64,000 bases of DNA. Source: Sacculina carcini (Eukaryota > Arthropoda > Thecostraca > Sacculinidae). The position numbers and the translations under genes were made by a program. Of this stretch, positions 8,956 to 19,232 are shown piece after piece. Below the pieces are notes generated by a model. It was given only the letters and a program-made list of their open reading frames with translations. It made no database searches and was not told the origin of the DNA. The stretch spans positions 1 through 64,000 of the forward strand of contig CAJZIA020000002.1 in the NCBI GenBank assembly GCA_916048095.2, given 5' to 3'. The first letter of the stretch is position 1, and each line of letters starts with the position of its first letter.

Positions 8956-11233
8956 GAACAGCTTTTACAACATGAGTATGAACTCAAAAGACTACAAGAT
9001 GAGTGGACAAGGACTGCGCCTGATAATGAGACCAAAGTTCTCATCAACAGAGCCATTGAAAGGTTATCACAAGACCATCTTTTCGCGGAGAGAAAACGGA
9101 CGGGACATAAACTGTCAACACTATACGGTGGGTCAATTAAATTAGCAGATAAGGTTGATCAATACGTCAATTTGAGTACCAAAGTATTGACAGAAACACA
9201 GAAAGAGTTATTGAATCTTTGATTCAACTGCCACTACATGTACAAAGAGAAACAATTTAACAAACGCATTGAGCTTGAAATTCTGCTAGACGACATATAC
9301 CATCATGAAAAAAGTGGGAAATTAGAAACATCATCAACATTACAGGCTGAGATTATAAGAGAGGCCCAAATCCGAAGAGGTCACGCCAGAACATCAATCT
9401 TCACTGCGGATTTACAACAAGCAGCAAAGGAGTTGAGAGATGATTCAAGCATTGTAATTAGGAAAGCCGATAAATCTTCATCATATGTCATTTTAGGAAG
9501 CGAGCAATATCACAACAAGCTGCGCCAAATACTAAATGATAACAGCAAATTCAGGAAAATCGCGAGAAATCCAACTGCTTCTCTCAAAACTGAACTAAAC
9601 ATACTCATAAGAAAGTGCAATAGTAGAAGCACAACGAAACTTTCACTTATAGAAGGAGACCATAAACTTGCATATATATACGGAAATGTCAAAACACACA
9701 AGCCAGATTATCCATTACGTCCTATCATTAGTCAAGTACCATCGTTGACGTATAAATTAGCGAAACAGTTGAATGGCTTGATTTCCCCGCATATTCCATC
9801 AGCATTCAGTCTCAGATCATCAACAGAGCTAATAGACATTTTGAGAGCTGCAACACCATCTCGCCTTATGTGTTCTCTTGACGTGGAATCCTTATTCACG
9901 AATGTTCCGGTGGATGAGACGATTAATATCATTTGTGATTATATATCATAAACATGCTGCAGTACTGGACATTCCTGAGCATAATCTTCGTAGGTTATTA
10001 AGTGCGTGCACCAAAGAATCACCGTTCCTCTCACCTGACGGAGACATGTACGTACAATGTGACGGAGTAGCTATGGGCTCACCCCTTGGAGTTACTTTTG
10101 CTAATTTCTACATGGGTCACCTAGAAGAAGAATGCTTTAAAAACCATCCGGACATGAAACCATCTATATATGTACGGTATATAGATGACATTTTTGTAAA
10201 CACAGAAAATAAAATGAACTTGCAAGCAATCAAGGACTACTTTGAAAAAAACTCCGGTTTAAAATTTACCATCGAAAATGAAGCAAACAACCAACTCCCA
10301 TTTCTGGACATACTGATTCAAAGAGACGTAACATCATTCATAACATCGGTGCAAGTGAAATCCACAAATCTAGGTTTTTGCATGAATGCAAAGAATGAAT
10401 GCCCAGAGCAATACAAACGCAGTGTAATTAGCTCGTACATCAAGAGGGCGCTAACTCACTGTTCAAAATGGACTAATACAGACGCGGAAATCAATAGAGT
10501 CGGCAAATTATTGACTAATAACGGCTACACACAAAAAGACTTCGATGACGTAGTCAGACAAAAGCTACATGACTTCATGATTACGAATGAAAACAACCGA
10601 GACAGAGACCAAGATACACTCAAATTATATTACAGAAACACTATGAGCTCAAATTACAAACAAGACGAGACTGCACTTCAGAAAATCATTAGGAAACACG
10701 TTACTCCATGTCAACCAGAAAGAAAAATTAAACTAGTCATTTACTACAAAACTCGAAAAACATACCAGTCGATTGTCAAGAATAGCTGCCTACCAAGGAC
10801 CGAAGAGACGCAAAAAGTGAACGTCGTGTATTCACATAAATGCCAAACTGGAGACTGCAGTCTCCGTAATTCTGAATACATCGGCCACACAACAACAACT
10901 TTGCACAAGCGACTCACTGCTCACTTGCACGACGGCGCTATTTTTCGACACTACGCGCAAGAGCATAACATCAAGCTCAACAGAACAATCCTCACGGACA
11001 ATACATCCGTCATTTGCCAGGAGCATAACATCAGAAAGCTCAAAATGATAGAGGCAGTGTTGATTTGTACGCGGAAACCAACTATAAACGTCCAACAACA
11101 GCCTGACGTAATTCCTCCATCTATTAGACAGCAAAACAACATCAACAACCAACAGAGAAGCGCATCACAACATCCTGCACCTAGCCAGAATTTATCTACA
11201 TCAAACGGCAGTGCAAATGTGCACTCGGCATGA
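8956..11233 (+). pseudogene. Penelope-like element, inner copy, main coding part (RT + GIY-YIG)
   Basis: Continues the frame begun at 4062. It encodes the N-terminal helical region, RT (fingers from about 9648; catalytic YIDDIF at about 10177) and the C-terminal GIY-YIG nuclease (EYIGHTTTTLHKR, about 10875). Two lesions: an in-frame TGA at about 9220-9222, where GGA would read through, and a 2-bp loss in an ATATAT run at about 9940-9948 (the upstream copy has tatatatatc) that shifts the frame inside the RT. Otherwise it is about 98% identical by eye to 2318-3906. It ends at 11231-11233. Not functional as it stands, but recent. Confidence 0.9.
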
Positions 11234-11535
11234 ATTTTATATACTTTTATATTGGAATTTTCTAGAGTATTTAACGTCTCATTCAAATTTGATTTTCAGT
11301 TTTGTGTATATTTATTTACGATTGTTATGTGTATATATATACGCCCCTGAAGATGACATTAATATATATCGAAAGGTGCCTCGGGCAAAAATGAGTTTTT
11401 CGGTACTACTGGGAAAGCTCTCTGAGAACCAGAAGAAGCTGGTGAGACGTATAGAGAAATGTACATACAAAAGAAACAACACAGAAAATGCTGTAGAATT
11501 TAACAGAGCATGCATTACAAATGGCCTACTTCCAA
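11234..11535 (+). repeat. Penelope pLTR-like direct repeat, right copy
   Basis: Matches 3907-4203, including the degenerate hammerhead motif. It ends at ggcctacttccaa, after which the split host repeat resumes (aaatgtatatgaatg). Confidence 0.8.
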
Positions 11536-13130
11536 AATGTATATGAATGTATGTATATGAATTTTTTGGCAGTAAATATTATACTGGCAAAAGTATAAGA
11601 GTACTTGTGCAAATGATGTTGGGGAATGATGTTAAGTTATGCATATATTTTGGAAACATCATGATGAAAATATTTCATTTTTCATCATTCTTCATTATTT
11701 CGTGTTTAAGTTCTGAATATTTCCGTACGACGGGCAGGCTTAAATATGACGCTATTTGAGGGAAATATTTTGTCCAAATATATAAAAAATATTCACCTTC
11801 ATTCTTTTCTATTAGATAAGACTTTTAATGGGTTTACTTTTTTCTTTTTAATTTTCATCTCTAATGTAATTTGTAATATTTTTTATGAATATCAATTTTT
11901 ATAAATATGAATTTCATTTTATGAATTCTTCCGTACAACGGGCGGGTTTTAATGCTATATGAGAACTTAAATTAAATAATATATAATTAAATGGCAATAT
12001 TCAATAAATGTGAATTAATCTGTCTTACAGTTTGGTTTCTATATTATACTGGCGGACTGCGAGAACATTATTGGTGGGCCGCGTGTTTGATACTAAGAGG
12101 GGATGAGATGATATATGATAAGATGGGATGGTTGTTTTGGGTTTGGTAGGATTGCGTCAGGATATATTGGGTTTAATATGAATGCGGAATATAATGTATG
12201 TATATAAATGTATATGAATGTATGTATATGAATTTTTCGGCAGTTAATATTATACTGGTAAAAGTATAATAGTACTTGTGCAAATGATGTTGGGGAATTA
12301 TGTTAAGTTATAAAGATATATTGGAAATATTCTGATGAAAATGTTTCATTTTTCATCATTTTTCATTATGTCGTGTTTGAGTTCTGAATTATTCCGTATG
12401 ACGGGCAGCCTTGAATATGATGCTATTTCAGGGAAATATTTTGTCCAAATATAAATAAAAATATTCACCTATATACTTTTCTATTAGATATGACTTTTAA
12501 TGGGGTTACTTTTTTCTTTATAATTGGTACCTCTTCTTTTTTTAATTGAATATTAATTTTATTCTATTAATTGCTCCGCACGACGGGCGGGTTTCAATGC
12601 TAGATAGTGATGTTAAGTTATCAATATATTTTGGAAACATTATGATGAAAAAGTGTAGTCATTTTTCATTGTTTCGTGTCTGAGTTCTGAATTATTCAGC
12701 ACGGCGGGCAGGTTTAAATATGAGGCGGTTTAGGCAAACTAATATAAACATATATATTAATATATATAAATTTAGACTTTGTTATGGGTTAACTCCACTC
12801 TTCTTTAATTCATATTCCTTTTCTCTTATGAATTGAATACAAATTGAATAGTATGAATTGTTCCCCACAACGGGCGGGTTTTAATGCTAGTATATAGATA
12901 AATGTCCCGCGGGCAGCAAATATAGACAATATGTCGTTCAATTTTACCGTGTAAAACGAGTTCATATACAAAACTAACATATTTGGCTTCAAGGTCCGGA
13001 ATGGATCGTGTTCGAGTTCTGAATTATTCCGTACGACGGGCGGGTTGAGGCCAAATATGAGGCGGCTTGAGGGATAATATTTTGTCAAAATAAAAATAAA
13101 AATAATGAAATTTTGACTTCTTAGACAAGT
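11536..13130 (+). repeat. Helitron-like repeat cluster
   Basis: Contains about seven copies of the ccgcacgacgggcgggttt motif (about 11725, 11930, 12393, 12573, 12696, 12860, 13027). Several end in GCTAG (12573, 12860), as Helitron 3' ends do. 12180-12240 is the unoccupied version of the Penelope insertion site. No gene is seen. Confidence 0.6.
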
Positions 13131-13600
13131 CAATATAATTGTATATATGTATATATCAATGTGAATAGCCCTGTATACATCAATGTAAACTAGTATAGTT
13201 TTTGTATTATAGTTAAGCTCTGATTAGCTCTGTATATATCAATCTTAACTCATAAACTCGTAAACTCATAAAAATATTTACCAATAGAAAAGCCTAAAAC
13301 CCGCCTAACAATTATTAAAATGAAATTCGTATTTAATTAGTAAACATATTGCGAATTAAAACAGATTATAGTAAATCCATAGAAATCCTGATCAATTGAA
13401 GTCTAAATTTAATTAATTTTATTTTTATTTTGACAAAATATTATCCCTCAACCCGCCTCATATTTAAACCCGCCCGTAGTACGGGATAATTCAGAACTCG
13501 AACACGATCCGTTCTGGATCTTCAAGCCAAATCTGTTAGTTTTTGTATATGAACTCGTTTTACACGGTAAAATTGAACGTCATATTGTCTATATGTATGT
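12890..13600. repeat. Imperfect inverted repeat of the Helitron-like unit
   Basis: The unit 'tagacaatat.cgttcaatttt...gggataatattttgtcaaaataaa' runs forward at about 12915-13100 and in reverse complement at about 13430-13600, with about 330 bp of AT-rich DNA between. Confidence 0.7.
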
Positions 13601-13694
13601 ATCAATGTGAATATATATATATATATATGTGTGTGTATGTGTGTGTGTGCATGTTTATGTCTGATTGTGTTTGATTGTGTGTCTGATTGTGCAG
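13130..13694. other. AT-rich intron sequence upstream of the first importin exon
   Basis: Repeat-derived DNA, then a (GT)-rich tract (about 13625-13690) leading into the splice acceptor ctgattgtgcag. I see no exon here. Confidence 0.5.
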
Positions 13695-13840
13695 TATTCA
13701 CAGTCGCAAGTTGTACTTGCTCAGTTTCTGCGTTCTGCTGCGTATTAGTCCATCGCCTTCATCGGTTGTAGGGACAGGGGCCACCTCGGTGCTAGATGTA
13801 CTGCTCTACCATCTGTACCATTTGAAGCGCGCCTACAAGG
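13695..13840 (+). CDS. Importin-7/8-like gene, internal exon 1 of 3 in window
   Basis: Acceptor ...gattgtgcag|TATTC; donor AAGG|GTCAGT at 13841. The first base closes a codon from an upstream exon outside the window or unseen. 48 codons follow (IHSRKLYLLSFCVLLRI... LLYHLYHLKRAYK) and one base is left over. This matches my recollection of the helical segment just before the acidic C-terminal region of importin-7/importin-8, karyopherin-beta receptors that carry cargo through nuclear pores. The other two frames have stops. The phase joins exactly to 25275. Confidence 0.82.
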
Positions 13841-13874
13841 GTCAGTAATTTTGTGTGTGGCTGGGTGGGAGTAG

Positions 13875-14590
13875 TAATGCATGTACCGCCAATTAGGGCC
13901 CACTAGCGGCGAAAAAAAGTAACTAAAGCTTCCAATATAGATGGCGCTGCTAACCTACCGGCAGTTTTTGACTGGTTATTTATAGATGGCACCACACGGC
14001 ATACTTTTATTGAAAATCAAGTATTTTAGAATACATTATTTATATAGATGGCGCTGCTAACAAATGTTGATAGCGCTGCTAACCAAAGTGTGTGGACTAA
14101 TTATAGATGGCGCTGTGTGATATTTCTGTCAATTTTATTTTCCGCGCCATATTTGTCTCGGAATTACACACCATATTTGCATCAAATTATATATTTATCT
14201 GCGCCATTTTCGTCACATGTCTCCCACAAGAGTATACATTTTAACTACGCACATTGCTCTTAAGCTCCGACACTGCCCTCTACAGTATGATGCAATCGGG
14301 TTCATGTTTTGGTGTCGTGCACCTCGATCATGCTCATTCGTGTTGCCAGTGTCCTAGAGTGAGGTCTTTGTGCGTCAATTGTGTGCTGACCGTGGATTTG
14401 CTTGAGTGTTTGGAAGCTGCTACCCAAGATGGTGTACAAGACCCACGCACGAGAATTGTTGACATGAAGCCATCTCCGCAAGAGACCCGCATAATACCTC
14501 TGATTTTTTATAATTGTGACTTTGTCGAAGCCCAGCAGTGGCCCAAGGTCAAATATTCTCGCTTGGAACACAGATTCTGGATCATTATTG
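13875..14590 (+). repeat. Left arm of an inverted repeat near the intron 1 donor
   Basis: About 715 bp matching the reverse complement of 24360-25100 with moderate divergence. It starts about 35 bp inside the intron. It contains the TAGATGGCGCTGCTAAC array and the first half of the unknown gene at 14287. Confidence 0.8.
13938..14120 (+). promoter_or_regulatory. Array of TAGATGGCGCTG motifs (CTCF-core-like)
   Basis: TAGATGGCGCTGCTAAC occurs at 13938 and 14045, with variants at 13983 (tagatggcaccac), 14069 (gatagcgctgctaac) and 14103 (tagatggcgctgtgt). AGATGGCGCT resembles the core of the CTCF binding motif. The array lies directly upstream of the unknown gene, so a promoter role is equally possible. 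Confidence 0.4.
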
Positions 14591-14940
14591 GATCAGCTGT
14601 ATTGGAGAATATTCGGAGAGATTTGAAACGACTGAAAAAACAACTGGAAACATGTATGGACTACGCTAAATACTACGACCCTTATTGGAGAATACGAACA
14701 TCGAGTGTGAAAATCTTCGGCCACTTCCGTCGAGTTCATGTGGTGCTCGACACGATCAACAATCGTAAGGTGCGAATGGATGCGGTGTCAAGGATCATGA
14801 CAGCACTGGACATTTGTGTTGAGATGGTGGTGCTCTCGAAAATCTACGAGACTCTGGTCTACCGAATTCCTAAACAAGTCTCCAATCGACTTAACACTTT
14901 GACTACCATTCTGCTCGGGAAATATGAAGAAAGAAAATAG
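14287..14940 (+). CDS. Unknown gene, cysteine-rich start and helical C-terminus
   Basis: 217 residues from ATG 14287; the frame is open upstream to 14254 but has no ATG there. The N-terminal part has a cysteine-rich stretch (CCQC...C..C, about 14340-14385). The middle has LEHRFWIIIGSAVLENIRRDLKRLKKQ, probably helical or coiled coil. I do not recognise the family. It sits in an importin intron on the same strand and has an AATAAA polyadenylation signal at 15161. A related, truncated copy lies inverted at 24382-24709. It could be a gene of an unrecognised transposon or virus-derived element. Not a frame shadow: the two copies differ mainly by substitutions that keep the frame open. Confidence 0.55.
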   Translation: MMQSGSCFGVVHLDHAHSCCQCPRVRSLCVNCVLTVDLLECLEAATQDGVQDPRTRIVDMKPSPQETRIIPLIFYNCDFVEAQQWPKVKYSRLEHRFWIIIGSAVLENIRRDLKRLKKQLETCMDYAKYYDPYWRIRTSSVKIFGHFRRVHVVLDTINNRKVRMDAVSRIMTALDICVEMVVLSKIYETLVYRIPKQVSNRLNTLTTILLGKYEERK

Positions 14941-15160
14941 TTTCTCGTTGCTACCGAACGATACGAAGAGATGGAGATGAAGAATGCGGAAGCGCTCCAT
15001 ATCGTTTACACACAAGGAGAGCCTCTTTTCAAGAGACGTGTTTAGTGTGCGATTACCGTGCAATATCTGCCGTTGATATCTTTGCATCCTCGTTCGATTT
15101 TAACCTGCATTTACGTTGCATGTTTAGACATTTGCTACATTGTTAAAGTGTTTTTATGAC

Positions 15161-15166
15161 AATAAA
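15161..15166 (+). terminator. Polyadenylation signal of the unknown gene
   Basis: AATAAA about 220 bp after the stop at 14940, followed by a T-rich stretch. Confidence 0.5.
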
Positions 15167-15210
15167 TTCTATTACATTCTTTCGTTTTATGTTATATACA
15201 TGAAACCAAA

Positions 15211-15386
15211 TGATAAAATACATACAGCTAACTACCCCGAGGCCTTCGACGTTACCTTTCGCAGAGAGGGATCATTGGCGCACACACGGACCTAGCAGTA
15301 CTCCGCACGGACTCAACTCAGTTACACTCTAGGTCGCGCATTGACGTGTGCGTATCACAAGCGTATTCCGTGCCTAGTTCAGTCTG
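15211..15386 (+). repeat. Direct repeat, copy 1 (about 175 bp)
   Basis: tgataaaatacatacagcta ... gtgcctagttcag. Near-identical to 15544-15716 at a distance of 333 bp. A shorter echo (tagatacaaccagat) follows at about 15863. No coding content. Confidence 0.85.
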
Positions 15387-15543
15387 AGAGAATACAGGCA
15401 TTGGTAATGCGTAGACAACCGGCACTGGCCACGACCTTCCCTCAGACACAAAATATTGTCTCAGCATAACGCTAACATAACCCTAAACGGACCAAGCAAA
15501 AAAATAAAGAGCTTGAATAAACTTGCAACTAGATAAAACCAGA

Positions 15544-15716
15544 TGATAAAATACATACAGCTAACTACCCCGAGGCCTTCGACGTTACCTTGCACAGAGA
15601 GGGATCATTGGCGCACGCACGGACCTAGCAGTACTCCGCACGGACTCAACTCAGTTACACTCTAGGTCACGCATTGACGTGTGCGTAGCACAAGCGTATT
15701 CAATGCCTAGTTCAGT
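15544..15716 (+). repeat. Direct repeat, copy 2
   Basis: Second copy of 15211-15386. Together they form a partial tandem array with a 333-bp period. Confidence 0.85.
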
Positions 15717-16350
15717 TAGTTCATGCTTGTCTCAGCATAACCCTAACATAACCCTTATACAAAACCCACATACAGACCAAACAATCCCAACTATGCATAC
15801 AAAGTATACAATAATCTTATATACAAACCAATACATACAAGAAAACTCAATTTAGCGGCTAGATACAACCAGATCGCACGACAACTCAACGCGCACTTGC
15901 AGAACAAGTACCTTCAAGTTCATGCATCGGTTGTGTCATCTGTGAATTGCTCGCCCGCCATGTGGCGGCGTAAAAGCCTTCGCGTACGCTTCAAGTATGA
16001 AAGTAATATTGAGCATATTTGATTAAGAACATTAATTTTCAGCCTACAATATGTCAATTGGCAAACAATTTTGTTTTAAAAAATTCATTTTACGTGACTT
16101 TTTTAAATACGCTTGAACTTCTGGGTATATGTCTGAAGATAGAACTGAACCCCGCCCGCCCACAACCACTCAGCTGTCTGCACGATTAGCCCCGCCTCCC
16201 TCATATGCAGCCACAATCTGATGCAATCCCTCGCGCACACACACACACACACACGTTGAAGCCTGCATTGAAAAAAATATTGTCCAATTTATAATAGAAC
16301 AAACATAAAAAGAAAACACACATTCAAAATGTGTATTGAAGCTGGCACAG
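15717..16350. other. Intron sequence, nothing recognised
   Basis: Moderately AT-rich, with a (CA)n run at about 16233-16255. No gene or element is recognised. Confidence 0.5.
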
Positions 16351-16352
16351 AC

Positions 16353-16603
16353 TCAGCACAATCGTGAAACTTTCTTCAAATTCAAAACGAATACTTCAGT
16401 TCTGTTGTGATATTCAATTTCGATATGTGCGCTGCAACAATCCGGCACATCCACACTGGCGTCTAAAGCACCTTGCAGACATTCTTCAAAAGTGCAGAAT
16501 GATCGTGGACCATACGCCATAACACGACCTTGGATGGGAACACCATCTCCCACAAATTTCCAAAAGTACTCGTCTTCTCGACCATTCTCAAGCATGACTG
16601 AAA
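16353..16603 (-). CDS. Possible last exon of a small minus-strand gene, DUF1508-like
   Basis: Open frame of about 80 residues (MLENGREDEYFWKFV... VFVLNLKKVSRLC) preceded on the minus strand by a good acceptor (gttgttattgtttcag). The phrase YFWKFV..GDGV..G..M.YG.RSFCTFEECLQGAL loosely recalls the DUF1508/YegP fold, in which a Y-x-W-x-hydrophobic strand precedes a helix. That is a weak resemblance. It lies inside importin intron 1 on the opposite strand. Confidence 0.35.
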
Positions 16604-16923
16604 CAATAACAACAACAAAATATGATCAGAAATAATAAAAGGAAATATGTACATTCGAAATGACTCAACATCCATATATATACATATATATCCTCTCATA
16701 CTATATACAGACAACATTTCATAACAAGTAGATGACTTCAATTTTCACGATTATTTATATGAACGCTTTATCAAGAAATAGATTAATGAATAACTACCAA
16801 ACACTAATAGAAAACTTAGATAACAATATAAAGCAATATCAATTATATAACTAAAGTAATATCAACTTGGAAAAATATAAACAACAAAAAAACGAATCAG
16901 AACAAACGAAATTTTGCACTCAC

Positions 16924-16942
16924 CTCGCTGTCGATGTATGTG
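16924..16942 (-). CDS. Possible small upstream exon of the same minus-strand gene
   Basis: On the minus strand, tttttgtgtgag|CACATACATCG...GCGAG|GTGAGT has both acceptor and donor consensus. Spliced to 16603 it gives an open phase entering ...VMLENG. It is short and purely predicted. Confidence 0.25.
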
Positions 16943-17080
16943 CTCACACAAAAACAAGTTGATCGAATACAATTAGTAAAACAGTACCATATATATAAAT
17001 TTAGGAAGTTGTGAACACATCAATCACCAATAATCAGACGAACTCAAAACATTCATAATTCATTATCTATTTCAGGTTTT

Positions 17081-17252
17081 GCTCTCGAGTTGCTGTGGTT
17101 AGGCGCAGAACTCTCGCGGTTCGAATCCTGGTCTTGGTTTTGTTTATCAACACCCCCGCTTGAGCATACCAGGTGTCACCACTATTGGCTCACAGTGGGG
17201 CGCGACATATAGTCTTGTTGTTGCGCGCTTAAAACGACAATAAAACAAACAA
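17081..17252 (+). mobile_element. tRNA-derived SINE, copy 1
   Basis: Box A-like gctgtggttaggcgcag and box B ggttcgaatcctgg (about 17120) form a tRNA-like head. A body follows (cccgcttgag... ggctcacagtggggcgcgac... gcgcttaaaacgacaataaa). The body is shared with the SINE at 42549. It has an A-rich tail. Confidence 0.75.
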
Positions 17253-17922
17253 CAATATAACAAATACGTTGAACTCAACTGAACTATTTTGTCATCTACG
17301 CTCACTACTCATGGTTCAATAGAGTTCTTCACGTCGCCATCTTACTCCTCTAATATGTCCGCTGCGTTGAACCAGTCCACTTAGTCTACGAAATCATATT
17401 GAATTGTTGTTATTTAATTATTTCTATTTGGTGCATTTTTGTTACATATTCCAGACTCATATTGCTACATGCTTTCTTTTCTGCGGTACATGTTTATATT
17501 TATCAAATTTGCGCAGTCGACCCCATTTTTTTCCACTTGCCCCAGTCGTATTTTGCCGGTCGCGCACTTATCATTATATTGTGTGCTATATTAAATATAT
17601 GTTTGTTTAGGAAAAGACTGGTGTTTACTATGCATCGTAATTAGCGAGACAAAAGAATCGTTAGAGCTTGTGCTCCTCAAATGACGAAATGACACATGAA
17701 AATAATAAATGAAAGCAAAATTAACAATACAGTAAAAAACCTGTTCTTTGATTTCAATCATAGCATATATAACATATATATTTCAACACTGCATTTCAAA
17801 TTATTCATACTGTGGCGAAGATACATGCCACTGCACGCATGCTAGCTTGTTTTTATCTTTTGTCAGCATGTTATCCGACTGTTTATTGCGACACATGACA
17901 ATTACACATACGCACGCTTGCA
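17253..17922. other. Intron sequence, nothing recognised
   Basis: AT-rich with scattered ATAT runs. The small ORFs at 17399-17644 have no features supporting a gene. Confidence 0.5.
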
Positions 17923-17934
17923 CAGGATCAGGTT

Positions 17935-18184
17935 AGGACAGCAAAGAGAGAGTATGAGAATTTTGTCTCAAATAGACTTTGTTCCAAATGGGTCCATGTC
18001 CTTGCACAGAGCTTGCAGATGCAGAGGACGAGTGCCCCTCCTCCAATGACACACAATGTCGCCAGGGCAGAGGACACTGCGCGTAGGCTTCTGGAGGGTT
18101 CCCCCGAAGTGGTGCGTGGCGCTGTTGCACGTGGCGCTGAACTTGCATCTTGGCCACTCAAAATGTTTCGCTACATGGGTTCAT
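17935..18184 (+). CDS. Unidentified open coding-like segment
   Basis: About 83 codons open to TGA (RTAKREYENFV... WPLKMFRYMGS), more GC-rich than its surroundings and preceded by an acceptor-like gcacaggatcag. I do not recognise it. It could be an exon or a relic of a transposon ORF next to LINE-A. The phase does not tie it to the importin exons. Confidence 0.25.
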
Positions 18185-18189
18185 GAGTA

Positions 18190-19190
18190 TACGTCAGTGT
18201 GTCTTCGGTTACCGTAGTGTTTGTTTCTTCTTGGCTCCAAGTTACTTGGAACTAAGAAGTCGTTAACCGTGAGGCGTACAAACTATTCACAAGTGACGTA
18301 AATCCAATTAAGTATAAATAGTGAGCAAGAAAGCCGTGTGAGAAACGGCTGAGACAGCGAGGCGTCGGGACACTTGGTGGACAGTGTAGCCTTGAGCGTC
18401 GACCTCGGTGTCTTTGACATAACGCATCTGACCTTCGCCGACGCCGTCACTGTACACAAACACTGTCTGCGGATAGGATCCGTTCTGGCCACGGTATGCC
18501 TCCAGATATTTGTTCCCTGCGGTAGGGGGTTAGAATTATGCCGCCGTAGCTGCCGCGTGTCGTAAATGGCGGCTAAAGGCAGACATGTGTGGTCAGGTTT
18601 CGGCCTGCTACTGGTAACATGTAACCCGGTACAACCAGCCGCATGGTCGGAATGTCGGCGACTAATCCGGCCCCCCACTGGCCTATGCCAGTGAGGAGGG
18701 TGGCCAGACATCCAGCAGGAAGAAATACAAGACCTGTCAAAAGGCGGATGAACTGTTTAACAGCCAACGGCCATCTGGATACCCTCCCCCGTCGGATCGG
18801 CAAACAGGATCCTGGCCGCTGAGTGTCACGTTGCCCGGGGTATAGTGGTGGCGTGACGCAACACTCGTCTTTGGCCTGCGCGTCGAACCCCGACGGGGCC
18901 GCTGTTTGGCTCCTCGACAGTGGAGAGAATGGTCCGACGCCGGCACGGGTGGCCGGATAGGGCTCAAGAGGGTCAAGGGTGAGGTGCCTGGTGCTCGAGG
19001 GGAGTCCCGCCCGGTGCAGTGTCCGCCGTTTGCAGTGGGGCTGCAGCTGCCGGATCCAGATGGACCGGTGGGGGTCACTGGTCCGAGCCCGGCGCTGTAG
19101 CTCCCGCGGACTCGTACCGGGCGGAGCTCGCAGCGAGCTCAGGGGTATTCGGTGCCCGTACAGCGCGCACCACCACTGGCGTGGCATCCC
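18190..19190 (+). other. LINE-A 5' untranslated region
   Basis: GC-rich, overlapping ORFs on both strands without recognisable domains. The GC content continues unbroken into ORF1, so I read it as the leader. Confidence 0.5.
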
Positions 19191-19232
19191 ATGCTGGCTC
19201 TGCCCGTCCCCCCAGTTGGGCCCCGTGCAGAG

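Noticed and set aside
15460..15760. ataaccctaacataaccctta as interstitial telomere repeat
   Set aside because: Only isolated ccctaa-like words, not a (TTAGGG)n array.
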